Shown: positions 15,627-23,942 of the stretch, in pieces | Layout: each line of letters starts with the position of its first letter | How positions within the stretch are numbered: the stretch's first letter is position 1 | Assembly (NCBI RefSeq): GCF_000157895.3 | Contig: NC_022663.1 | Location: 3,224,001-3,288,000, forward strand | DNA length: 64,000 nt | From: Mycobacterium kansasii ATCC 12478 | Lineage (GTDB): Bacteria; Actinomycetota; Actinomycetes; Mycobacteriales; Mycobacteriaceae | Reading direction: 5' to 3' | Program-made: the position numbers and the translations under genes | The notes under the pieces: generated by a model | What the model was told of the DNA's origin: nothing | Database searches by the model: none | The model's input: only the letters and a program-made list of their open reading frames with translations

Positions 15627-17171
15627 TTGACCGATGATCCCGGATCCGGCTTTGCCTCGGTGTGGAATGCGGTCGTCTCCGAACTCAACGGGGAACTCAA
15701 CGCTGACGGCATCGCGCACACTGGCACCACCCTCACCACTCCCCTCACTCCTCAGCAACGAGCCTGGTTGAACCTTGTCCAACCGCTCACCATCGTCGAG
15801 GGGTTTGCGCTGTTGTCGGTCCCGAGCAGCTTCGTCCAAAACGAGATCGAGCGTCACCTGCGCACCCCGATCACCGACGCGCTGAGTCGACGACTTGGTC
15901 ACCAGATCCAACTCGGGGTTCGCATCGCGCCACCTCCGCCCACGACTGACGCCGACGAGGGTGCGCAGCCGGCCGATGATTCCGGCCTGGAAATGTCACG
16001 GGAAACGTCACCCGAAACCCCCGAAGCCCCCGGAGACACCGACGACGCCGACGAGACCGCCGGCGGCCCTCGACCCGGTTGGCCCACCTACTTCACCAAG
16101 CGCCCGTCGGGCACCGCCGATACGGTCGCTGCCACCGGCGGAACCAGCCTCAACCGCCGCTACACGTTCGACACCTTCGTGATCGGCGCCTCCAATCGGT
16201 TCGCGCACGCCGCCACCCTGGCCATCGCCGAAGCACCTGCGCGCGCCTACAACCCCCTCTTCATCTGGGGCGAGTCGGGACTGGGCAAAACTCACCTCTT
16301 GCACGCGGCCGGCAATTACACGCAGCGACTGTTCCCGGGTATGCGGGTCAAGTACGTCTCCACCGAGGAATTCACCAACGACTTCATCAACTCCTTGCGT
16401 GACGACCGTAAGGTCGCCTTCAAGCGCAGCTACCGCGACGTCGACGTGTTGCTCGTGGATGACATCCAGTTCATCGAAGGCAAGGAAGGCATTCAGGAGG
16501 AGTTCTTCCACACCTTCAACACGCTGCACAACGCGAACAAGCAGATCGTCATCTCCTCCGACCGGCCGCCCAAACAGCTCGCCACACTCGAAGACCGGCT
16601 GCGGACCCGGTTCGAATGGGGCCTGATCACCGATGTGCAGCCCCCGGAGTTGGAGACCCGCATCGCCATCTTGCGCAAGAAGGCACAGATGGAACGGCTC
16701 GCGGTACCCGACGATGTCCTGGAACTCATTGCCAGCAGCATCGAACGCAACATCCGCGAACTCGAGGGTGCACTGATCCGGGTCACCGCATTCGCTTCGC
16801 TGAACAAGACCCCGATCGACAAAGCCCTGGCCGAGATCGTCCTGCGTGATCTCATCGCCGACGCCACCGCCATGCAAATCAGCGCGGCGACCATCATGGC
16901 CGCCACCGCCGAATACTTCGACACCACGGTCGAAGAGCTGCGCGGACCGGGCAAGACGCGATCGCTGGCCCAGTCACGCCAGATCGCGATGTACCTCTGC
17001 CGGGAGCTCACCGATCTGTCTCTGCCCAAGATCGGTCAGGCGTTCGGCCGCGACCACACCACGGTCATGTACGCCCAACGCAAGATCTTGTCCGAAATGG
17101 CCGAACGCCGCGAAGTCTTCGATCACGTCAAAGAGCTCACGACAAGGATCCGTCAGCGCTCCAAGCGATGA
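15627..17171 (+). CDS. dnaA: Chromosomal replication initiator DnaA
   Basis: A 514-residue AAA+ initiator. Domain I is at about residues 1-85, followed by a variable acidic, Pro-rich linker. The AAA+ domain has Walker A GESGLGKTHLLHAAGN and Walker B VLLVDDIQFIEGKEG, with sensor II in the IERNIRELEGALIRV segment. The C-terminal helix-turn-helix contains KIGQAFGRDHTTVMYAQRKI. The TTG at 15627 (MTDDPGSGF) is chosen because AGGGGG lies upstream and mycobacterial DnaA starts this way; in-frame ATGs at 15555 and 15603 would add a non-conserved extension. Confidence 0.97.
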   Translation: MTDDPGSGFASVWNAVVSELNGELNADGIAHTGTTLTTPLTPQQRAWLNLVQPLTIVEGFALLSVPSSFVQNEIERHLRTPITDALSRRLGHQIQLGVRIAPPPPTTDADEGAQPADDSGLEMSRETSPETPEAPGDTDDADETAGGPRPGWPTYFTKRPSGTADTVAATGGTSLNRRYTFDTFVIGASNRFAHAATLAIAEAPARAYNPLFIWGESGLGKTHLLHAAGNYTQRLFPGMRVKYVSTEEFTNDFINSLRDDRKVAFKRSYRDVDVLLVDDIQFIEGKEGIQEEFFHTFNTLHNANKQIVISSDRPPKQLATLEDRLRTRFEWGLITDVQPPELETRIAILRKKAQMERLAVPDDVLELIASSIERNIRELEGALIRVTAFASLNKTPIDKALAEIVLRDLIADATAMQISAATIMAATAEYFDTTVEELRGPGKTRSLAQSRQIAMYLCRELTDLSLPKIGQAFGRDHTTVMYAQRKILSEMAERREVFDHVKELTTRIRQRSKR

Positions 17172-17681
17172 ACCCGGTGCATTTCCGGTCGCCTTCTGCA
17201 AAAAACTTCTCTCCCGCCAGTCACAGCAGCCACACCCATCCGGTGTGGGTAGTTATGTGCACAGCCACTCGAAACTGCATTGCACACTTCGGCCTTCCCT
17301 TGCACAACTGCCGATTCATCCCCAGCAGCCCACACGGCCCACACAGTCCACCACGTCGTCATCCACATCCCGGTTCGCCGCCTAGCAGCACCGACACCGG
17401 GCCATCCCCAGAACTCACACCCCTTATTACTGTTATTGAGATCTATTCGAGGGTTGTCCTTAGAAGAACGGGTCTGGGGACACCCGGCACACAGGGTCTC
17501 TCGCGAGGGTGCGTAGCCCGACATGTCAGCGTTGACGATTAGCTTTCAACTTGGGGCCAGACGTTCTACGGTTGTTGTTCGACTGCCGTTGCGGTGTTAC
17601 GTCACGGGCAGTCGCGATGCCGGCAGCGGGAGCTGGCTCACGGATCTAGGGATCGAACTCACTGTTAGGTGAAGGGACGCA
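17172..17681. other. oriC: Origin of replication oriC between dnaA and dnaN
   Basis: This 510-base gap holds several degenerate DnaA-box-like sequences, for example TTATGTGCACA (near 17253), TTGCACAAC (near 17300), GCCCACACAG (near 17337) and TCATCCACA (near 17359). It also has a short AT-rich stretch CTTATTACTGTTATTGAGAT (from about 17423) that could be the unwinding element. Location between dnaA and dnaN is that of all mapped mycobacterial origins. No protein-coding frame is convincing. The right end carries the dnaN promoter and GAAGGGA ribosome-binding site. Confidence 0.85.
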
Positions 17682-18881
17682 ATGGACGCGGCTACGACCC
17701 AGACTGGTCTCACCGACTTGAAGTTTCGCTTGGTGAAGGAGTCGTTCGCCGAGGCGGTGTCGTGGGTGGCGAAGAACCTGCCGACCAGGCCGGCCGTGCC
17801 GGTGCTCTCAGGTGTGTTGTTGACGGGCTCAGACGACGGGCTGACAATTTCCGGGTTCGATTACGAGGTTTCCGCCGAAGTACAGGTTGCTGCCGAAATA
17901 GCTTCTCCGGGAAGTGTTTTGGTTTCAGGCCGGCTGTTGTCCGACATCACTCGCGCCTTGCCCAATAAGCCGGTCGATTTCTACGTCGACGGCAACCGGG
18001 TCGCCTTGACCTGCGGAAACGCCAGGTTCTCGCTGCCGACCATGGCGGTGGAGGACTACCCGACGCTGCCGACGCTGCCCGATGACACCGGGACGCTGCC
18101 GTCGGATCTGTTCGCCGAGGCCATCAGCCAGGTCGCCATCGCGGCCGGCCGTGACGACACACTGCCGATGTTGACCGGTATCCGCGTTGAGATCGCCGGT
18201 CACACGGTGGTTTTAGCGGCGACCGACAGGTTCCGCCTGGCAGTTCGCGAATTGACGTGGACCGCATTGTCGCCTGACATCGAAGCCTCGGTGCTGGTTC
18301 CGGCCAAGACATTGGCCGAGGCCGCCAAGGCCAACAGCGACGGATCTGATGTTCGGCTGTCATTGGGTGCCGGCACCGGCGTCGGCAAGGACGGGCTGCT
18401 GGGGATCAGCGGTAACGGCAAGCGCAGCACGACCCGGTTGCTGGACGCGGAGTTTCCGAAATTTCGCCAGCTGCTGCCGGTCGAGCACACCGCGGTGGCC
18501 ACCGCGGATGTGGCGGAGTTGACCGAAGCGATCAAGCTGGTCGCGCTGGTTGCCGATCGCGGCGCGCAGGTCCGCATGGAATTCGCCGAAGGGACACTGC
18601 GGCTTTCCGCCGGCGCCGACGATGTCGGACGAGCCGAGGAAGACCTTGCCGTCGACTTCGCCGGTGAACCGTTGACGATCGCGTTCAACCCGACATATCT
18701 GACCGACGGTCTGGGCTCGTTGCATTCCGAGCGGGTGTCGTTTGGTTTCACCACCCCGGGAAAGCCCGCTCTGCTGCGTCCCGCATCAGCCGAGGATGCC
18801 ACGCCGACCGGTAGTGGTCCCTTCGCGGCGGTGCCGACGGACTACGTCTACCTGCTGATGCCGGTTCGGTTGCCGGGCTGA
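17682..18881 (+). CDS. dnaN: DNA polymerase III sliding clamp (beta subunit)
   Basis: A 399-residue clamp of the DnaN family with three repeated clamp domains. Recognisable segments are the N-terminal FAEAVSWVAKNLPTRPAVPVL, the middle DTLPMLTGIRVEI, and the C-terminal YLLMPVRLPG, which supplies the hydrophobic partner-binding pocket residues. The ATG at 17682 has GAAGGGA upstream. It dimerises into a ring that tethers the polymerase. Confidence 0.97.
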   Translation: MDAATTQTGLTDLKFRLVKESFAEAVSWVAKNLPTRPAVPVLSGVLLTGSDDGLTISGFDYEVSAEVQVAAEIASPGSVLVSGRLLSDITRALPNKPVDFYVDGNRVALTCGNARFSLPTMAVEDYPTLPTLPDDTGTLPSDLFAEAISQVAIAAGRDDTLPMLTGIRVEIAGHTVVLAATDRFRLAVRELTWTALSPDIEASVLVPAKTLAEAAKANSDGSDVRLSLGAGTGVGKDGLLGISGNGKRSTTRLLDAEFPKFRQLLPVEHTAVATADVAELTEAIKLVALVADRGAQVRMEFAEGTLRLSAGADDVGRAEEDLAVDFAGEPLTIAFNPTYLTDGLGSLHSERVSFGFTTPGKPALLRPASAEDATPTGSGPFAAVPTDYVYLLMPVRLPG

Positions 18882-18901
18882 TCGTTGTGGTGCCGAAGTA
18901 G

Positions 18902-20068
18902 GTGTACGTCCGGCATTTGGGATTGCGTGATTTCCGCTCGTGGGCGCACGCGGACCTGGAGTTACACCCGGGGCGGACCGTGTTCGTTGGTCCGAACGGC
19001 TTCGGCAAGACGAATCTCATTGAGGCACTGTGGTATTCGAGCACCTTGGGTTCGCATCGGGTCGGCACCGACGCGCCGTTGATCCGGGCCGGCGCTGACC
19101 GTGCGGTGATCTCGACGATCGTGGTCAGCGACGGTCGGGAATGCGCGGTGGACCTGGAGATCGCCGCGGGACGGGCGAACAAGGCCCGGCTCAACCGGTC
19201 ACCGGTGCGCAGTACCCGCGAAGTGGTCGGGGTGTTGCGAGCAGTGCTGTTCGCTCCCGAGGATTTGGCATTGGTGCGCGGGGATCCGGCGGATCGACGT
19301 CGCTACCTCGACGATTTGGCCACAGTGCGCCGCCCGGCCGTGGCCGCCGTGCGGGCCGATTACGACAAGGTGCTGCGGCAGCGTACCGCGCTGCTGAAAT
19401 CTGTGGCGGGCGCAAGGTATCGAGGGGACCGCGGTGTGCTGGACACGCTGGATGTCTGGGATAGCCGACTGGCCGAGCACGGCGCCGAATTGATGGCCGC
19501 CCGTATGGATTTGGTGAGTCAATTAGCCCCGGAGGTGGCGAAGGCGTATCAACTGCTGGCGCCGGAGTCACGCACGGCGTCCATCGAGTACCGGGCCAGC
19601 ATGACGTCGGTGGTCCCCGGATCTGACGAACCTGACGGGACTGCCGATCGCGGATACCTGGAGGCCCGGCTGTTGGCGGCGCTGGCCGCCCGTCGTGATG
19701 CCGAGGTGGAACGTGGGGTATGTCTGGTCGGTCCGCACCGCGACGACCTGGAATTGCGGTTGGGTGACCAACCCGCCAAAGGTTTTGCCAGCCATGGGGA
19801 GTCGTGGTCGATGGCGGTGGCATTGCGGCTGGCCGCCTATGAACTGTTGCGGGTCGAGGGTAGTGACCCGGTGTTGTTGTTGGACGACGTTTTTGCGGAG
19901 CTGGATACCAGGCGCCGTAGAGCCCTGGCGAGCGTGGCGGAGTCGGCCGAACAGGTTGTGGTGACTGCGGCGGTGCCGGAAGACATTCCGGCGGGTTGGG
20001 ACGCGAAACGGGTGCAGATCGATTTGCGTGACGGTGCCGACGGACGGTTATCGGTGGTGTCCGCGTGA
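18902..20068 (+). CDS. recF: Recombination mediator RecF
   Basis: A 388-residue SMC-like ATPase that loads RecA at gaps. The N-terminus is YVRHLGLRDFRSWAHADLEL, Walker A is VGPNGFGKTNLIEAL, the signature motif lies in ASHGESWSMAVALRLAAYELLR, and Walker B is PVLLLDDVFAELDTRRR. The GTG at 18902 is the family start and lies 20 bases after dnaN. The stop overlaps the next gene by four bases (GTGA). Confidence 0.95.
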   Translation: MYVRHLGLRDFRSWAHADLELHPGRTVFVGPNGFGKTNLIEALWYSSTLGSHRVGTDAPLIRAGADRAVISTIVVSDGRECAVDLEIAAGRANKARLNRSPVRSTREVVGVLRAVLFAPEDLALVRGDPADRRRYLDDLATVRRPAVAAVRADYDKVLRQRTALLKSVAGARYRGDRGVLDTLDVWDSRLAEHGAELMAARMDLVSQLAPEVAKAYQLLAPESRTASIEYRASMTSVVPGSDEPDGTADRGYLEARLLAALAARRDAEVERGVCLVGPHRDDLELRLGDQPAKGFASHGESWSMAVALRLAAYELLRVEGSDPVLLLDDVFAELDTRRRRALASVAESAEQVVVTAAVPEDIPAGWDAKRVQIDLRDGADGRLSVVSA

Positions 20069-20619
20069 ACGGCGAGCAATCAATCCCGGAGCACACCCCG
20101 CAACCCGACAACGCTATCGACTTGGTTCGACGCACCCTGGCAGAGGCTCAGGCTGCCGCTCGTGCCCGGGGACGGGGTCTCGGGCGCGGGCCGGTGGCGC
20201 AGCCTGTTTCATCGCGACGCGTCGCCGGACAGCGCCGAAGTTGGTCGGGTCCGGGACCCGACGCTCGCGATCCGCAACCGTTGGGCAAGTTAGCCCGCGA
20301 ACTGGCGAAGAAGCGCGGTTGGTCCGGACGTGTTGCCGAGGGCACCGTGCTGGGCCAGTGGGCTTCAGTCGTCGGCCACCAGATCGCCGATCATGCGACT
20401 CCCACCTCGCTAGACGACGGTGTGCTCAGCGTGACTGCCGAATCGACCGCATGGGCCACGCAGTTGCGGATCATGCAAGCCCAACTACTGGCCAAGATCG
20501 CCGCCGCGGTGGGCAACGGCGTGGTGACCACGCTGAAAATCACCGGCCCGGCCGCACCGTCGTGGCGCAAAGGGCCGCGACACATCGCCGGTAGAGGGCC
20601 TCGCGACACCTATGGCTAG
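20065..20619 (+). CDS. dciA: DciA-family replicative helicase loader (DUF721)
   Basis: A 184-residue protein, homologue of Rv0004. The N-terminal half is basic and flexible (AAARARGRGLGRGPVAQPVSS), and the C-terminal DUF721/KH-like domain (about residues 80-165) contains VLGQWASVVGHQIADHATPTSL and WATQLRIMQAQLLAKI. DciA proteins recruit or load the DnaB helicase in bacteria without DnaC. GTG start coupled to recF by overlap. Confidence 0.92.
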   Translation: MNGEQSIPEHTPQPDNAIDLVRRTLAEAQAAARARGRGLGRGPVAQPVSSRRVAGQRRSWSGPGPDARDPQPLGKLARELAKKRGWSGRVAEGTVLGQWASVVGHQIADHATPTSLDDGVLSVTAESTAWATQLRIMQAQLLAKIAAAVGNGVVTTLKITGPAAPSWRKGPRHIAGRGPRDTYG

Positions 20620-20875
20620 CCCATAACCAGGGTCCATCAAGAGTCGGCCCGAGCTCCATTTCGTCCGACGTCTGAAATCCACCAGGACGGAGCGGACCTG
20701 TATCCCCGACGTCCGGACGCGTCCTCCTAGAAGATATCGAGCGCACGGCGCAGTTAGATAGGTGGAAACGCGCCTAGAGAATCGGTGCGGACAGGTGCTC
20801 ACGGTAGAGTAGGTACACGACCCGCTGCGGTGACTGGACCGCTCGCATTGCAACCCCGAGGAGAACATTCGGACC
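20620..20875. promoter_or_regulatory. gyrB upstream region
   Basis: A 256-base gap before the gyrase operon. It ends with CCGAGGAGAAC (20858-20868) at ribosome-binding distance from the GTG start. GGTAGAGTAGGTACACG near 20803 contains TAGAGT, a reasonable -10 element for the operon. No coding frame is credible. Confidence 0.5.
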
Positions 20876-22903
20876 GTGGCTGCCCAGAAGAAGAAGGCCC
20901 AAGACGAATACGGCGCTGCATCCATCACGATTCTCGAGGGACTAGAGGCCGTCCGCAAACGTCCCGGCATGTACATCGGCTCGACCGGTGAGCGTGGTCT
21001 GCACCATCTCATCTGGGAGGTGGTCGACAACGCGGTCGACGAGGCGATGGCCGGTTACGCGGCCACCGTAAGCGTGGTGCTGCTCGAGGACGGCGGTGTC
21101 GAGGTGGCCGACGACGGCCGTGGAATCCCGGTCGCAATGCACGCCTCCGGCATACCGACCGTGGACGTGGTGATGACCCAGCTGCACGCCGGCGGGAAGT
21201 TCGATTCCGACGCCTACGCGATATCGGGCGGGCTGCACGGTGTGGGTGTCTCGGTGGTCAACGCACTGTCCACCCGGCTGGAGGTGGAGATCAAGCGCGA
21301 CGGCCATGAGTGGTCGCAGGTTTACGAGAAATCCGAGCCGATGGGACTCAAGCAAGGCGCGCCGACTAAGAAGACCGGCACGACGGTGCGGTTCTGGGCC
21401 GATCCCAATGTTTTTGAGACCACCGAGTACGACTTCGAAACCGTCGCACGACGGTTGCAGGAGATGGCGTTTCTCAACAAGGGGCTCACCATCAATCTGA
21501 CCGATCAGCGGGTGACCCAGGACGAGGTCGTCGACGAGGTGGTCAGCGACGTCGCCGAGGCCCCAAAGTCGGCCAGCGAGAAGGCGGCCGAATCCGCCGC
21601 CCCGCACAAGGTCAAGAAGCGTACCTTCCACTATCCCGGGGGTCTGGTTGACTTCGTCAAGCACATCAACCGGACCAAGAACGCCATCCACAGCAGCATC
21701 GTCGACTTCTCCGGTAAGGGACCCGGCCACGAAGTGGAGATCGCGATGCAGTGGAATGCCGGCTATTCGGAGTCGGTGCATACCTTCGCCAACACCATCA
21801 ACACCCACGAGGGTGGGACCCACGAAGAGGGGTTCCGCAGCGCGCTGACCTCGGTGGTGAACAAGTACGCCAAGGACCGCAAACTGCTCAAGGAAAAGGA
21901 CCCCAACCTCACCGGCGACGACATCCGGGAAGGGTTGGCCGCGGTGATTTCGGTCAAGGTCAGCGAGCCGCAGTTCGAGGGCCAGACCAAGACGAAACTG
22001 GGCAACACCGAGGTGAAGTCGTTCGTGCAGAAGGTGTGCAACGAACAGCTCACCCATTGGTTCGAGGCCAACCCCGCTGACGCTAAAACCGTTGTCAACA
22101 AGGCGGTTTCATCGGCGCAAGCACGCATTGCGGCCCGCAAGGCGCGCGAGTTGGTGCGCCGCAAGAGCGCAACCGATCTGGGCGGACTACCCGGCAAGCT
22201 CGCCGACTGCCGCTCGACCGACCCGCGCAAGTCCGAACTGTATGTGGTGGAGGGTGATTCAGCCGGCGGCTCGGCGAAGAGCGGTCGCGACTCGATGTTC
22301 CAGGCCATCTTGCCGTTGCGCGGCAAGATCATCAACGTCGAGAAGGCCCGCATCGACCGGGTGCTGAAGAACACCGAAGTCCAGGCGATCATCACCGCGT
22401 TGGGTACCGGCATCCACGACGAATTCGACATCGCGAGACTGCGTTACCACAAGATCGTGCTCATGGCCGACGCCGACGTCGACGGCCAGCACATCTCGAC
22501 GTTGTTGCTGACGTTGTTGTTTCGCTTCATGCGTCCGCTCATCGAGAACGGGCATGTGTTCCTGGCCCAGCCGCCGCTGTACAAATTGAAATGGCAACGT
22601 TCCGACCCCGAATTCGCCTACTCCGATCGTGAACGTGACGGGTTGCTCGAGGCAGGGCTCAAGGCAGGCAAGAAGATCAACAAGGAAGACGGCATCCAGC
22701 GCTACAAGGGTCTAGGCGAAATGGATGCCAAGGAATTGTGGGAAACCACCATGGACCCGTCGGTGCGGGTGTTGCGCCAAGTCACGTTGGACGACGCCGC
22801 AGCCGCCGACGAGCTGTTCTCCATCCTGATGGGCGAGGACGTGGATGCACGCCGAAGCTTTATCACGCGCAACGCCAAGGACGTTCGCTTCCTTGACGTC
22901 TAA
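20876..22903 (+). CDS. gyrB: DNA gyrase subunit B
   Basis: A 675-residue GHKL ATPase subunit of gyrase. The ATP site includes EVVDNAVDEAMAGYA and DDGRGIPV, the transducer contains SGGLHGVGVSVVNALS, and the TOPRIM domain has VEGDSAGGSAKSGRDS and the DADVDGQHI metal site. The region EGDSAGG to NTEVQA that harbours quinolone-resistance changes looks unaltered. The GTG start (MAAQKKKAQDEYGAASI) matches mycobacterial GyrB. It is followed not by gyrA but by a lipoprotein gene overlapping its last codons. Confidence 0.97.
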   Translation: MAAQKKKAQDEYGAASITILEGLEAVRKRPGMYIGSTGERGLHHLIWEVVDNAVDEAMAGYAATVSVVLLEDGGVEVADDGRGIPVAMHASGIPTVDVVMTQLHAGGKFDSDAYAISGGLHGVGVSVVNALSTRLEVEIKRDGHEWSQVYEKSEPMGLKQGAPTKKTGTTVRFWADPNVFETTEYDFETVARRLQEMAFLNKGLTINLTDQRVTQDEVVDEVVSDVAEAPKSASEKAAESAAPHKVKKRTFHYPGGLVDFVKHINRTKNAIHSSIVDFSGKGPGHEVEIAMQWNAGYSESVHTFANTINTHEGGTHEEGFRSALTSVVNKYAKDRKLLKEKDPNLTGDDIREGLAAVISVKVSEPQFEGQTKTKLGNTEVKSFVQKVCNEQLTHWFEANPADAKTVVNKAVSSAQARIAARKARELVRRKSATDLGGLPGKLADCRSTDPRKSELYVVEGDSAGGSAKSGRDSMFQAILPLRGKIINVEKARIDRVLKNTEVQAIITALGTGIHDEFDIARLRYHKIVLMADADVDGQHISTLLLTLLFRFMRPLIENGHVFLAQPPLYKLKWQRSDPEFAYSDRERDGLLEAGLKAGKKINKEDGIQRYKGLGEMDAKELWETTMDPSVRVLRQVTLDDAAAADELFSILMGEDVDARRSFITRNAKDVRFLDV

Positions 22904-23924
22904 GTTGTCGGCGCGGGCCGGTGCGGTGCTGGGTGCCGGCGTGCTGTTGCTCGCAGGCTGCGCCCGCGAGGCGACCCCGAGGGAAGCCGAGTCCGGTCCC
23001 GGTGACCTCGTGATCGTCTACACCTCGCAAGTTGCACAAGTCAATTCGCTTCACATCATGAACGCGGATGGCAGCGGTGAGCGTGTGCTGCGACCACCCG
23101 ACCCACCGGCGGAATCGGCGGTATTCTCCCCCGACGGGCACAAGATCGCCTACATCGCGGGTAAGCCTGCGCAGGTATTCGTCACGGATTCCGACCTGAA
23201 GAGCGCACGGCCGTTGACCAAAGCCGTTGCGGCTGAATCACACATCAACGAATCCGTGGCCTTAGCCTTCTCCCCCGACGGCAAAACGGTGGCCTATGTC
23301 GAAAGTGCCACCGGGGGCAGTTCGATCTATGTCGTTGACGCCACCGGCGGTGAGCCAAGGCAGCTCATGGCGCCCTTCGGGGCTTCCGAGGCTCCCGTGT
23401 CCGTTCCGCCGTTGCGTGTGGTGTTCACGCCCGACAGTCGGGCGGTGGTATATGACAGGTTGGCCAAAGCAGACTTTGGCCAACGGTTGGTCTTCGCCAC
23501 CATCGCCGACGTTGTCCAGGGCGACAAGACCGACGAGCTAACGCTTCCGGTTCCAGAAGGAGTCATTGCGACGCGCGAGGATTTCCGGGGTGTCCCTGCC
23601 CAACTGGGGTATTCGCGGGATGGCAAGAAGATCGTTTATCAGCTCAGCGTGAGCCGGGGCAGGAATGCACTCTTTGTCGCCGATGCCAACTTCACAAATC
23701 CCCGCAAACTCGCCGATCTCAAGGATCCGCGCGCCGAATGGACTCTGCCGACGTTCTCGCCAGACGGCACCCAGATTGCCTATACCGACACATTATTCGA
23801 CGTCGGAGCGCAGGCAATCTTTGTGGTCAATGCCGACGGCTCCGGTGTGCGCCAAGTCTCCAAGCCGCAGCGCGGTGACTACCACACTTCCCCCAGCTGG
23901 GGATATGCCGCGCGTCACAACTAA
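22893..23924 (+). CDS. Putative lipoprotein with TolB-like beta-propeller, inserted between gyrB and gyrA
   Basis: About 343 residues. The N-terminus is a bacterial lipoprotein signal: basic residues (SKLSARAG), a hydrophobic run (AVLGAGVLLL) and the lipobox LLAGC. The mature part has at least five PD40/WD40-like propeller repeats with the FSPDGxxIAY pattern (ESAVFSPDGHKIAYI, LAFSPDGKTVAYV, VVFTPDSRAVVYD, GYSRDGKKIVYQ, PTFSPDGTQIAYT), as in TolB. The start is uncertain: TTG 22893 overlaps the gyrB stop, and TTG 22905 or GTG 22926 also fit. The end lies 18 bases before gyrA, with CGAGGA as ribosome-binding site for gyrA. Such a gene is absent between gyrB and gyrA in M. tuberculosis. Function unknown; a surface-exposed interaction scaffold is likely. 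Confidence 0.85.
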   Translation: MTSKLSARAGAVLGAGVLLLAGCAREATPREAESGPGDLVIVYTSQVAQVNSLHIMNADGSGERVLRPPDPPAESAVFSPDGHKIAYIAGKPAQVFVTDSDLKSARPLTKAVAAESHINESVALAFSPDGKTVAYVESATGGSSIYVVDATGGEPRQLMAPFGASEAPVSVPPLRVVFTPDSRAVVYDRLAKADFGQRLVFATIADVVQGDKTDELTLPVPEGVIATREDFRGVPAQLGYSRDGKKIVYQLSVSRGRNALFVADANFTNPRKLADLKDPRAEWTLPTFSPDGTQIAYTDTLFDVGAQAIFVVNADGSGVRQVSKPQRGDYHTSPSWGYAARHN

Positions 23925-23942
23925 CACCAGAACGAGGATTAG

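Noticed and set aside
15994..16010. A parS-like sequence in dnaA (TGTCACGGGAAACG)
   Set aside because: Several mismatches to the palindrome and imperfect symmetry; two perfect sites exist nearby, so this one is not supported.
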